The notes: generated by a model from the sequence alone, not told the origin. 64,000 nt of DNA from Strongylocentrotus droebachiensis (GCA_035222895.1 JAVYIG010000165.1:738501-802500), one strand, 5' to 3'. Shown: positions 45,715 through 57,295, numbered from the stretch's first letter. Numbers and translations are program-made.

Positions 45715-46365
45715 AAGCGTTTTGTTTTACATTGATATTGTTTGAGGCCTTAGAGAATAAGTGCTTTGTTGCCTAAGAGGTAAACATTCTTTAAATTGTG
45801 GGTGTTTGGCAAGTGCATTGGCAAAGTCTATACATAACTGCACACGTCTTGCTTCTAATGAACGTAGATTGCATGACGTTTCCAATGCTACTTCATAACT
45901 TTCATACTGACGTCCTAAAAATGATTTAGCAAGCTCGTTTCTGAAAACGTTCTAAAGTATATACATCATTTTTTTATTAAATTACCATTGAAAACCGGTA
46001 CCCCATAATCTAAAATCGAACGAATATATCCTTTATATATTAGTACAAGGTCATCTAGAGGCAATCCATACTTCTTAGCAGGCGCGTACGTGGAGGGGGG
46101 GGGGGGGTTGAACCCCCCCCCCTTTACCTTTTCCTTGGGTGTGTTTTGAAGGATTTCTTTTTTAATTAAAAAAAAACATAAAAACCTGAGCTTACCCCCC
46201 CCCCCCCCCCCCCAACGAAACGAAATATCGATCGGCCAAATTTTGGAACCCCCCCCCCCCCCCAAAAAAAAAAAAAATGTCCTCCTTTTTTCGGCGCGAT
46301 TTAAAACATGAAATACTCCCCCTTGCAAAAATCCTGCGTATGCCACTGCTTCTTAGTAAGAAGCC
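45715..46365 (-). pseudogene. CR1-like LINE reverse transcriptase C-terminus, interrupted
   Basis: The minus strand encodes LVLIYKGYIRSILDYGVPVF (about 46055-45975), then LERFQKRAC, then after a break GRQYESYEVALETSCNLRSL and EARRVQLCIDFANALAKHPQ, which is the typical order of the CR1-like ORF2 end. Frame breaks and a hAT-like MITE (46079-46348) show that it is dead. Confidence 0.75.
46079..46348. mobile_element. hAT-like MITE, exact 8-bp TSD
   Basis: The left end CAGGCGCGTACGTGG and the right end inverse CAGTGGCATACGCAGG bound 270 bp of poly-G/C-rich DNA. An exact 8-bp duplication (cttcttag) flanks it at 46071-46078 and 46349-46356. Both features are typical of hAT. It splits the LINE reading frame at 46070/46357. 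Confidence 0.85.
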
Positions 46366-46665
46366 TTTAAAAAATGTAAGACCCCCCCCCCCCCCCCGAT
46401 GTAACGAAGAAAGCCGTTTCTACGAACACTCGGCGATTATGGAGGGGGAGGGGGAGCTGATAGTTGTGCAAAAGAAAACCCTATTAAAAAGCTCCCTATA
46501 TTATATACCAAAATACAACTACAACATTCATACAGCGTCGGTAAAATAAAATTATGGCTTGAGTAATTATGCAAATATGTGGAGGTATTAAAGCACACTC
46601 CGATGAATTTAGAATTGGATGTTTGCCAGAAAGCTTCATCATACCTCCCGAAACAAAACCATTAA

Positions 46666-47167
46666 AGGTAATACAAAGTTTTGGTATCGGGTCATAAATT
46701 TGGTTCAAATGAACATATTGGATGCATATGCGATCCTACAATATTCAGTGATCATTGTCGCGGTTGAAATCGAGTCTTAAGTTATGAAATTATAAATAAT
46801 AAACTCTTCATGTTGTATAGCTCCCTCTCAAGGTCAAGATATTAATTAAGCTATAAAACAATGTTTCTTGACTAAAATCGACCGATTAGCTATACCCGTT
46901 TGGAAATTATATATCAGAACTGCATATTCTGAGATTTTCATGGTCGCAGCTACTAATGTACGGCCGTAGGCGCTATTTGAAATTCATCAAAATTTACCGG
47001 GAGCACCGGTAAATTTTTATATTCAATTTTTCTCGAAAGCAGAAGTGTTTTAGGGGCTAAATTTTCTTGTGCTTATAATACATCCATAGGGGCATCCAAA
47101 TATATCAAAATGGTAAAGAATCACTATCCACCCAATTTTCAAAATTTCCCAAAACTTTGTATTACCT
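46666..47167. mobile_element. TTAA MITE with AGGTAATACAAAG ends (copy 2)
   Basis: TTAA at 46662-46665 and 47168-47171; perfect inverted ends aggtaatacaaagttttgg / ccaaaactttgtattacct. It is the opposite orientation of 35796-36266, with which it shares most of its length. Confidence 0.9.
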
Positions 47168-47399
47168 TTAACCATGCTCCTTCTTGATAGGCAAAAGCTT
47201 TAGATTCCTACCTATCAAGTTACAGAAAGGAGCCTCTAAAATCGTGCCCTACTTTTTAGCGAACTTGCTATTCTATAAAGCAATTAAATTAATGAGAATG
47301 GATTTGATTTTTTTGATCGACACAAAAAAACTACCCAATTTTAAACGAAATGTCCGTGAAATTCAAGTGGGTTAATTTACTTCTTCTATTTTGCGATCG

Positions 47400-47830
47400 C
47401 TTACATGAAGTATTCCTATCACCCTCTCTCTCTCTATCTCTCTTCGTTCTCTCTTTCTCTCTCTCTCTCTCTTTCGTTTACTCTCTCTCTCTCCTCTTCC
47501 AATTTTCATCTAATTTTCTATTTGTATGAAATGTTTGATAGTTTGTTTATATTATGTTTTTATTATATATTTTGTGTATTTTTATGAGTATTGTAAGATA
47601 TTTGAAATATGATTTGTTTGTTACAGCAGGGCTTCCTGGAAATAAGCTCTCGAGCTTTCGTGGGTTATCCTGTTCAAGCTGACTTATTTTTGATCTGTTA
47701 TTATTGTATATTGTTGTATGTTGGAAGCTTGTCGAATAAAAAAAAATCAATCAATCAGGCCTTAAATTGCGGCTTGAATGGGACCACCCTGCTTTTATAA
47801 AGAAGACATGAATAAATAAATAAATAGCCC
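47400..47830 (+). mobile_element. LINE 3' tail(s), plus orientation
   Basis: A (CT)n block (47421-47495) is followed by AT-rich DNA containing 'gggcttcctggaaataagct', then 'gaataaaaaaaaatcaatca', which looks like a CR1-type 3' end with a short tandem tail. A second tail-like segment ends in (AATA)n at 47809-47826. Confidence 0.5.
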
Positions 47831-48340
47831 CATTTAAGCTTTAAATGCTAACTAACGGCAGGGGCAAAGGTATTCAGGCACACTTTTCATTACATATGTC
47901 TTGGGGGAAATAAATTGATACAATGATCTTGCATGGTACAACAACGTGACATATTTCTAAACGTAGGCCTAATGATTACGAGAAGAGGAATCGGAAGATT
48001 GTGAGGGCGTGTGCGTATGCAGTGCGAGCTAGTGTGTATGTGTTTGTTTGTATGGCGTATTCTGAAAACCAATCTTCATCTCTCTTTTTTCTTGAAATAC
48101 ATCAGCTGAAGACAAGAATAAAAATAAAGTTTTCTAAAAGAGTAAATGATGTTTCAACTATGCATCACGAAGATATTCATTTAAAGGTGAAGTCAACCCT
48201 GATCATTATTAAGTTGGTTTTAATAAAAGGAGAAAATGAGAGAAACGGTCAGTGAAAGTTAAGCTAAAACCTATTACAAAATAAGAAAGAGTTTTTTTTT
48301 AAAGTGCGATCATTCAAACACAAATTGGCAACTGTGCAAC
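47831..48340. other. Gene-free stretch
   Basis: No supported gene or RNA; only short frames. Confidence 0.4.
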
Positions 48341-48720
48341 CAGTGGCGTACGCAGGATTTTTTCAGGGGGGGGGGGGGTTAACATTTTTAAATCGCGCCG
48401 ACAATTTCGCAACGCCTCAGCCAGCCGCTGAATAAGCGGGGGGGGGGGGGGGGGTTAGAGCACATTTTTAAATCGCAAATCGCGCCGACAATTTCGCAAC
48501 GCCTCAGCCAGCCGCTGAATAAGCGGGGGAGGGGGGTAAGAGCACCTTTTTTTTTGGGGGGGGGGGGTCCAAACATTTCAAAATTTGGCCGACCGATATT
48601 TCGTTGTTATTTTTTAATTTTGTTTAAATAATTTTTATTACAAACAAATGAGGGGGGGGGGGGTTTCATCAAAATTCACACACATACAAAAAATTGGGGG
48701 TTCAACCCCTAAACAAATTC
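48341..48720. mobile_element. hAT-like poly-G element with internal 87-bp tandem repeat
   Basis: The left end CAGTGGCGTACGCAGGATTT follows the hAT-like family consensus in this window. An 87-bp segment ('cgcgccgacaatttcgcaac', 'gccagccgctgaataagcgg') is repeated from 48394 and from 48481, then poly-G tracts follow. The right end was not found. Confidence 0.55.
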
Positions 48721-49120
48721 ATAACTTTATTGTTTTAATCGGTATTTGCTCAAACTTTCGCTGACCTGTTCCTCTCATTTTCTGCTTCAATTCAAACAAA
48801 CTCACTATCAGGGTAGACTTCCCCTTTAAACATTTTCGATAAGATATATTACTTTTCATCCACATTTATTATTAAAAGTTTGAAAACCTTTTCTGGGGAC
48901 GTTCTTTGTAATGTACAGACGGGTTAGAAATAGTGCAACCGTATAAATGGCAGCTATAAAAACATTGATAAACATTCGTATTTGAACGTGTCATTACTGA
49001 AAGTATGCCATTTAAAGGCCTTTTTCAACATGATCGATTAGCAGTGACTGTTGTTTTCTTAATTGACAATGATTGTAATCCTCAATTCACAGCCCCTAGA
49101 AGAACAGGCTAGTAGCCTAT
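48721..49120. other. 3' flank of the sulfotransferase gene
   Basis: AT-rich DNA downstream of the minus-strand stop. It may hold the 3'UTR; no polyadenylation signal was chosen with confidence. Confidence 0.3.
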
Positions 49121-50688
49121 TCATGATGCTCTTTTTTTTTCATCAGTGTTGTCCCAGATGGAATAAGAAGTGTTCATGCGATTCTCTATAGAGGCTGGTA
49201 CTTGGTAGTTAAACAGTTCAATGTCTGTTGCTAGTCGCTTGTACAATGATTCTAATTGTAAAGAACTAAGTTGCGAGTAGTACTTGTCAAAAATTGCTGA
49301 GCGACTGCTGTTAGTTGGGTTTGAGGGCTCGGGAATCGTTATATTGTCACCTTTGGTGATTTGCTGCATACTATCACGAAAATCTTCTTTGAAGGTTTCA
49401 AAATGGCCGATATAATCGTATGGAACTTGGCACGGTGAGCACAGACGAAACATTTCCCGCCAGTGTTCTTCGGCAGGATCGCCGAGCACATTCCAGGGGT
49501 CGCTGACGTAATCAACGAAATTACCAAAAGTGACGTTGATGTTCTGATCCTTTGTTTTTCCCGAGTTTTTAGATTTGTTGACCATACGGGGCGCATAATG
49601 AGTTTTGATGGCATTATTCACTTCAAATTTATCGCGAAATGCTGACAAGATCCGAGAAAACGGCTCGCGAACAAATACAAATTTACTGTAATTTGTTAAT
49701 CTCTCTTGTGCATCTTTCAAGCTAAATGTACGCAATGTTGGTATGTACTTCATGGCCATATAATGAACTGCTTCGTGACCTATATCTTCTGTTGAATTGA
49801 TATTCCCATTTAGCAGGAGGAGCATACGCTTCCAAGTTGTGCAACCAGTTTTAGGCACGTAACAGAAGATAGTTTTGTACTTGTCTAATACAAAGATGTT
49901 ACCAGCTTTTTTCAATGTGTCTGCGTCCAGACTATCAATGATCTCTGAATATTTCTTGGCGCCTAAACGCTCACAAGTCTCGCGTAGATGTGAACGTCTT
50001 TCATGTTGAATATCTTCTACAGAGAGAGAACCGGGCATCTATGTATGAAACAGAAGATAACAATGACATGAGAAAACAATTGCCAAATAAAGAACTTTAA
50101 AAAAGTTACATAATCAATTGAACTTCATTATGGTCTTGTCAATATTTGTATATCGTGGGCTGCCAGCAAAAAGGATGTTGCATCCGTTTTGCGGGCAGCA
50201 GGCGAAATGTTGTGTGGTAATCATTACATTATGTTTTTTGTTGATATCATTGTAACCTTTTTGTAGAAAACAAATCGAACAACAAGCCATAATGTACTAA
50301 CAGTAACTTAATGAAACTGTTATTTGTTTGCTTTACTAGAAAGAACGTAGTCTTTGTCGTATTATACTAGTCAATCTAAATAAAAAGGTGATACTTTTAG
50401 CGGAACGGAGATGCAGGATGTTAAAAAAAAACACGTGTTTTTCACGTCATTCTCCATAAGACATTTTTTGCTAATAAAACAAGCACTGTTCAGTGATCCA
50501 AACGTTTTGATATGTATAACATTGAACGGGATTTTTATATGCATAATATAAACGTATACAAATTTGCGAACATATAGATTTTATACTCACTTTTGTATTT
50601 TTATTCTTGGGAACATTACGCATCGCTCCAGTTGATGGCTCATATCGATTTCTTAGATAAGAAATGTTGTCAGAAGATCCTACCGTGT
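49121..50688 (-). CDS. Golgi carbohydrate sulfotransferase (CHST8-14 type), last two exons
   Basis: The large last exon (50038-49121, stop included) encodes 305 residues. A preceding exon 50688-50591 (TVGSSDNISYLRNRYEPSTG...) ends in phase 0, and the acceptor lies immediately before the ATG codon at 50038, so that Met is probably internal. The family transfers sulfate from PAPS to glycans in the Golgi lumen. The PAPS-binding boxes are clear: 5'-PSB VPKTGCTTWKR (61-71 of the last exon) and 3'-PSB REPFSRILSAF (124-134). The EHW...CSPCQVPYDYIGHFET segment (191-215) is also characteristic. The N-terminal membrane anchor should lie in exons upstream of 50.7 kb that I could not identify, so the start is missing. 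Substrate cannot be inferred. Confidence 0.9.
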
Positions 50689-51132
50689 CTGTAATAACGA
50701 AAAGAAAAACAAATCAAATAATGTACTATTAGACATGTACTATCATGTGCATGTAAGTATCACCAAGTTGGAAACATAGTACATCATTAAAGTAGAGAAT
50801 TGTTTGATATAATCATTGAATAAAAGGATGGATGATGTACAATGTGAGCTGCAATATTCCTTAAACAGTGGTGTTAAAAATGCGAAGCGCATAGCACCTG
50901 AATAAATGATCGTAAAATGAAACTGCAATAGCTATCGACAGAAATAAAACATTTTTGTGTAATTTGTATAAAGAAAATGTCTGAAGCATACGGGCCCATT
51001 AAATCTCTAAAAAAAAACTTATTACTAGTACCAAGGCCACTGTACACAGCCCCCCCCCCCCCCCTCAGTGTGATTTAGGGTACCCGTATGCAGTGGCGGA
51101 TCCAGGGGGCCGAAACAGCCGCGGCCCCCCCC

Positions 51133-51300
51133 CCCCCCTATTGGCGGCGCAAAAAAAAGGAAGAAAAAAAAAGGAAGAAAAGAAGAGAAAAAAAGAAAGG
51201 AGAAGAGGAGAAAAAAAAGGAGAAGAGAAAAGAAAGGAGGAGAGAAAGGAAAAAAGAAGAGAAAAGAAAAGAGAAGAGAAAAGATAACGAAATTATTGAA
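51133..51300. repeat. Purine (GA-rich) tract
   Basis: About 150 bp of almost pure A/G on the plus strand follow a C run. Lys/Arg/Glu-rich frames across it are compositional artefacts. A similar tract lies at 55520-55760 in the same context. Confidence 0.85.
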
Positions 51301-51939
51301 TAGAGGGGGGCCGGGCCGGCCGCATAAAATCTCGAGCCGCGGATTCAAAGTTTAACGTTAAGAACAGCCCCTGCGCTACAAAGGTCATCACTCTTAAGTG
51401 AAAAATTTAAAAGGGCACAATATTTTGGGTGTCTTTTAAATAGAAGTTATATACTCAACAGTCAAATTTTAAATTAACGGTATAGGGCCGCTTCTCAACT
51501 CTTATTTTGCCCTTCATTTGGATTCAGCTCATACCAACTCGCTTGTGCTTGTATTTGAACTTATGTTGGTAGTAATCATGGACAGGGGCGGCAATCCTGG
51601 GCCCGATAGGTGGACACGTCCCCCAGGAAATTTAGAAAATATAGCGGAAAGAACGTACATAATGGGCTCAGGGATTTTCTAGAATGCATAATTTCAGCAT
51701 TCAACATTGCAAAATCTCGCTTGGTCGCTACGCCCCGGCCGGCCGCGGCCCTCGCCCGATAACACAAAACTATGACGCTCCCGGCCGTGATTTATCCACG
51801 GTTGGTGTAATAGATCTTTTTTCCATTTCATTTCTACTAATCTAATTGTGTGCCATCACAATCATGATTGTTTCATTTTCCCTTTAAAGCAGGCGCGTAG
51901 CCTGGGGCGGTAGGGGCAGTAAGATGACATGGGACGAAA

Positions 51940-54290
51940 AAGAGGCAGACAAAGAAACATTTTTGAAAATTCTGACAAGTCGAGAACGGTACAACGAATC
52001 GTCTTCTTTCTCTAATAATTTAATGAAATGTCAAAGCTTCCGTGCATCGCTCGGGAGGGGGCAACTGAATTCAGACAAGGATTGGGAGTCAAAAATGGTA
52101 AAACGAATCGTCTTTTTTGTCTAATAGTTTAATGAAACGTCAGAAGTTTACGCGCTACGCGCGGGCCGGGTAAAAACTGAATTCAGACAAGGATTTAGAG
52201 TCGAGAATGGAACAACGAATCATCTTCTTTTGCTAATAATTTAATGAAACGTCAAAGTTTCCGCGCTTCGCGCGGGAGGGGGAAAACTGAATTCAAACAA
52301 GGATTAAGAGACGAGAATGGTACAACGATTCGTCTTCTTCCTCTAATAATTTAATGAACCGTCAAAGCTTACGCGCTACGCGCGGGAGGGGGAAAACTGA
52401 TTTCAGACAAGGATTAAAAGTCTAGAACGGTACAACGAATCATCTTCTTTCTCTAATAATTGAATGAAATGTCAAAAGCTTCCGTGCATCGCTCGGGAGG
52501 GGGCAACTGAATTCAGACAAGGATTGGGAGTCAATATGGTAAAACGAATCGTCTTTTTTGTCTAATAGTTTAATGAAACGTCAAAAGTTTACGCGCTATG
52601 CGCGGGCCGGGAAAAACTGAATTCAGACAAGGATTTAGAGTCGAGAATGGAACAACGAATCATCTTCTTATGCTAATAATTTAATGAAACGTCAAAGTTT
52701 CCGCGCTTCGCGCGGGAGGGGGAAAACTGAATTCAAACAAGGATTAAGAGACGAGAATGGTACAACGATTCGTCTTCTTCCTCTAATAATTTAATGAACC
52801 GTCAAAGCTTACGCGCTACGCGCGGGAGGGGGAAAACTGATTTCAGACAAGGATTAAAAGTCTAGAACGGTACAACGAATCATATTTTTTCCCTTATAAT
52901 TTAATGTAACGTCAAAGCTTTCGCGCTTCGCGCGGGAGGGGGGGGGAACTGAATTCAGACAAGGATTAAGAGTCGAGAATGAAACAACGAATCATCTTTT
53001 TTCTTAATAATTTCATTAAACTGGAAAGGCCAAAGCTTCCGTGTTTCGCGCGGGAGGGCGGGGGGGGGGTGTGGCTGAATTCAGTCAAGTTATAAGAGTC
53101 GAGAATGGTACAACAAATCTTCTTTCTCTAATAATTAATGAAAGGTCAAAGCTCCCGCCGCGTTTCGCGCGGGAGGTGGGAAACTGAATTCATTCAAGAA
53201 TTAAGAGTCTAGAACGGTACAACGAATAGACTTCTTTCTCTAATAATTTAATAAAAGGTCAAAGCTTCCACGTTTCGCGCGGGTGGTGGAAAACTGAATT
53301 CAGTCAAGAATTAAGAGTCTAGAACGGTACAACGAATAGACTTCTTTCTCTAATAATTTAAAGAAAGGTCAAAGCTTCCACGTTTCGCGCGGGAGGGGGG
53401 GGGAACTGCATTCAAACAAGGATTAAGAGTCGAGAATGTTACAACGAATCGTCTTCTTTCTCTAATAATTTAATGAAACGTCAAAGCTTCCGCGCTTCGC
53501 GCGGGAGGGGGAAAACTGATTTCAGACAAGGGTTAAGAGTCTAGAACGGTACAACGAATCATCTTTTTTCTCTAATAATTTCAATTAAAACTATAAAAGG
53601 TCAAAGCTTCCGCGCTTTGCGCGGGAGGGGAGGGGGGGGGGGGATTCAGACAAGGAATACGATTCGAGAATGGTACAACAAATCGTCTTCCTTCTCTAAT
53701 AATTTAATGATACGTCAAAGCTTCCGCGCTTTGCGCGGGAGGGAGAAACTGAATTCAGCCAAGGAATAGGAGTCTAGAACAGTACAACGAATCATCTTTC
53801 TCTAATAATTTCAATTCAAACTATAAAAGGTCAAAGCTCCCGCGCTTTGCGCGGGAGAGGGAAAACTGAATTCAGACAAGGAATACGAGTCGAGAATGGT
53901 ACAACAAATCGTCTTCTTTTTCTAATAATATAATGAAACGTCAAAGCTTCCGCGCTTCGCGCGCGAGGGGGAAAACTGAATTCAGACAAGGATTAAGGGT
54001 CTAGAACGGTACAACGAATAGTCTTCTTTCTCTTATAATTTAATGAAACGTCAAAGCTTCCGCGCTTCGCGCGGGAGGGGGAAAACTGAATTCAGACAAA
54101 GAATACGAGTCGAGAATGGTACAACAAATCGTCTTCCTTCTCAAATAATTTAATGAAACGTCAAAGCTTCGCGCGGGAGGGAGAAACTGAATTCAGACAA
54201 GGATTAAGAGTCTAGAACGGTACAACGAATCATCTTTCTCTAATAATTTCAATTTAATGAAAGGTCAAAGCTTCCGCGCTTCGCGAGTAA
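51940..54290. repeat. 110-bp satellite array with a 440-bp higher-order repeat
   Basis: About 21 monomers of about 108-112 bp each contain 'gtacaacgaatcgtcttctt', 'aataatttaatgaaacgtca', 'agcttccgcgcttcgcgcgg' and 'actgaattcagacaaggatt'. The first eight form two copies of a four-monomer unit (anchor starts at 51991, 52432 and 52872; period 440-441), recognisable by private variants such as 'cgtgcatcgctcgggag' and 'acgcgctacgcgcggg'. Later monomers are more divergent, with longer G runs. Each monomer has a self-complementary cgcg-cttcg-cgcg hairpin. Confidence 0.95.
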
Positions 54291-55465
54291 TGGGGGGGGG
54301 GTGGCAGCGAGCTGCCCGAATATGAGTTTTTATAATATCTTTTCTCGTTTATTTTGGTGATAAATAACACTTTCACAGTATTATGCTCAAATTGTTACTC
54401 GCTCGCTTCGCCCACTAGCCGAATTGTGAAACCAGAAAATTACTTTTTCGGGCAAGAGGCTATAGCCCCCCCCCCCCCCCGATGAAAATGTCAAAAATTG
54501 TACCGGTATGGTGCTTCTAATATGACCTTGAAAAAACGGTCTGCGCAATTTTGAAATTTCCGGCCCCCCTATTGGAAAATCCTGGATCCGCGCCTGCGCG
54601 TATGCATGTTCCCTCCTTTTGAAAACACCCCCTAAGTCCGGTGTGTAAAGTCAATACGGGCCGGATTTTTGTGTACTATACAAGGCCGGACTTTTGTGCG
54701 TGAAAGTACCCCTTTACCGGACATTTTGGGAACACGCATGCGGTCCCTCCGACCCCGAAGTGGAGTGGGGGGGGGGGGGACGGGGGCCGGGACACAGTTA
54801 GTTCACTATTTCATATGCCTCGTAGCGTAGGATCCAAATCTTTATGTAGAACAATAGTTCTGAGATTTAAAAAAAAAAAAAAAAAAAAAGGCTGGTATAC
54901 TGGCACAACAGTACTCACAAGTATTCTACGCGACTATTATTCGGATCTCTTTCCAACACACACAAGTAAAACAAAAACAGGATTCAACAATGTCATTAAA
55001 ATGCTTTCGGTTAATATTACGGGTTTAAAAAATACAATGTATGCACAGATCATCATCGTATTATTCAATTTGTGAATAAAACTAAATGTTTACTGATTTT
55101 ACAAAACTTTAATGGCTCGATGGGCAAGTCCAAACTACTTTTCCTACCACATCATAAATGATTGATCTACATTTCCCACACTCTACCCAGGTGAAGTAAA
55201 TGGGGACCTGGTAGGAATTTATTCCTTGAAACGCAGCGCGTACCAGCTGCACTGCTAAAGCGAGGGTAATTATACTGGATTAGTCTTGTTCAGACGGGGA
55301 AAAGTTACCCTATATGGTAAAGGTCGTGTTAAGAGCTAGTCGAGGTAAATATGGCGGGGTATATGGCGGGCCAAGCATGCCACTATCTGTACAACTATAC
55401 AACTATACGACTATACGTCTATCCAGCCGGCCAATCAGAACGCAGGAAACTCTACATCTATACCA

Positions 55466-55800
55466 GTGCCGGATTCAGGGGGCACAGGGGGCACGTGTGT
55501 CCCCCCCCCCCCCCCCCGGGTAAAAAAAAAAGGGGGGGGAAGAAAAAGGGAGAAAATGAGAAAAAGGAGGGGGGGAAGATAAAGGAGGGGGAAAAGAAAA
55601 AAAGGGAAGAGAGAAAGAAGAAGAAAAGATGGAGGAGAGGAAATGGAAGAGGAGGAAAAGGAGGGGAAAGGGAGAAAGGGGGAGAGAGAGAGAGAGGAGA
55701 GAAAAGGCGGATAAGGAAGAAGGGGGGAAAGACGGAGAAGAGAAAAGGAGAATAATGAGAAGGGGAATAAAGAAATATTATAAGAAGGTTTCTTTTTTTG
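55466..55800. mobile_element. hAT-like end plus purine tract
   Basis: The start CAGTGCCGGATTCAGGGGGC resembles the other hAT-like ends. It is followed by a C run, then about 240 bp of G/A-rich DNA. Frames in the tract (Lys/Arg/Glu-rich) are compositional artefacts. The right end was not found. Confidence 0.5.
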
Positions 55801-56590
55801 GAGCGTTTTTTTTAATTTCGACGCATGCGTACGCGAACGTTATGACGCGTGCACGAACATTACTTGACCTAAAGTTTATGTGTACCAAATTTGGTTCAGT
55901 TTTGATAGCTGGTCATAAAGATAATTATGATCGATAGTTTGATTTTCCAAAATGGCACCTAGATGACGTCAGTATTGAGTGATCACACTGAGAGGGAGGT
56001 TATATATTTCTGGACATCATAATAGAATTAGTGGTGCAAATTTGATAGTGAACGGGTGGTGCGTTTTTAAGAAAACCAAGCGACAAAAAAGTAAAGAATG
56101 CAAGCATAAATAAATAAATAAACAAATATGCTTAAAATCGAAATCAATTTTTAGTTGGTAAAACACCCCCTGATCTCCTTGACTGTACATTATTGGATGA
56201 CTTCTTTGTACAAGGAGGGAGGGGACGCAGGACTGGGAATTAATTTCATTTTGCCTTAAATGCAGCGTTCTTTCCCCTCTACGATGATCATGAGCACAAA
56301 CACTATTATTAATGAGTAGGAACGCTAACGGAGTGAGACATATTCTCATGAGACGGTGAGATGTGTGAACAGTTTCTGGTTTATTGAGTAGGTGTATGGC
56401 TAATTTGGTTCCTTTGGTGACTGTTTTGATGCATGGCTTTAAACTGGCTAGAGAATTGTTTTGAGTGTGCAGGATAATTGGAGTAGCGAGGAGGTAAAGG
56501 ACGCTTCCTCCCTAGCTGACAGGACTAGTTTGTATAAAAGAGACTTCATGTACGATTCCTACCCGCTTATTCATGTTATGTTCTCCCTTT
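55801..56590. other. Gene-free stretch
   Basis: No supported gene or RNA. Sequence is unique as far as can be seen. Confidence 0.35.
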
Positions 56591-56599
56591 GAATCAATA

Positions 56600-57295
56600 A
56601 TAAGAACAATAATGATAGTGAAGATGAATACCACTACTATACTACCACTATTGCTACTATACGAATAATAGTAACAATAATGATAATGAAGATGAATACC
56701 ACTACTATACTACCACTATTGCTACTACGAATAATAGTAACAATAATGATAATGAAGATGAATACCACTACCATACTACCACTATTGCTACTACGAATAA
56801 TAGTAACAACAATGATAGTGAAGATGAATACCACTACTATACTACTACTATTGCTACTATACGAATAATAGTAACAAAAATGATAATGAAGATGAATACC
56901 ACTACTATACTACTACTATTGCTACTATACGAATAATAGTAACAAAAATGATAATGAAGATGAATACCACTACTATACTACTACTATTGCTACTATACGA
57001 ATAATAGTAACAAAAATGATAATGAAGATGAATACCACTACTATACTACTACTATTGCTACTATACGAATAATAGTAACAAAAATGATAATGAAGATGAA
57101 TACCACTACTATACTACCACTATTGCTACTACGAATAATAGTAACAACAATGATAGTGAAGATGAATACCACTACTATACTACTACTACTACGAATAATA
57201 GTAACAATAATGATAATGAAGATGAATACCACTACTATACTACTACTATTGCTACTATACGAATAATAGTAACAAAAATGATAATGAAGATGAAT
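56600..57295. repeat. 65/68-bp minisatellite, first block
   Basis: About ten units of 65 or 68 bp contain 'gatgaataccactactatac' and 'cgaataatagtaacaa'. The 3-bp length variants (with or without 'tac') keep a reading frame open, producing repeated MIMKMNTTTILPLLLL-like peptides that I regard as artefacts. Confidence 0.9.

Larger units (their letters stand above)
51091..54596. mobile_element. hAT-like element carrying a satellite array
   Basis: The left end CAGTGGCGGATCCAGG and the right end inverse CAGGCGCGGATCCAGG match at 14 of 16 positions. Flanks cccgtatg (51083-51090) and cgcgtatg (54597-54604) match at 7 of 8, an hAT-length duplication. It inserted into the C-rich element around it. 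Further hAT-like starts (caggggcggcaatcctggg near 51582; caggcgcgtagcctggggc near 51893) suggest more than one nested element. No transposase is visible. Confidence 0.65.
51050..54791. mobile_element. C-rich TIR element with 6-bp TSD (copy 2), split by nested insertion
   Basis: It starts with a C run and ends GGGGGCCGGG, flanked by the exact 6-bp repeat acacag (51044-51049, 54792-54797). The outer parts (51050-51090 and 54605-54791) match the 396-bp copy at 25318-25713 ('cccctttaccggacattttg', 'acacgcatgcggtc'). Nearly 3.5 kb of other mobile and satellite DNA separate the halves. Confidence 0.85.

Noticed and set aside
51025..51348. Phe/Leu-rich and Lys/Glu-rich frames
   Set aside because: They come from opposite strands of a purine/pyrimidine tract.
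55351..55937. Lys/Arg/Glu-rich frames of 134 and 102 residues
   Set aside because: Same cause: a G/A-rich tract next to a C run inside a mobile element.
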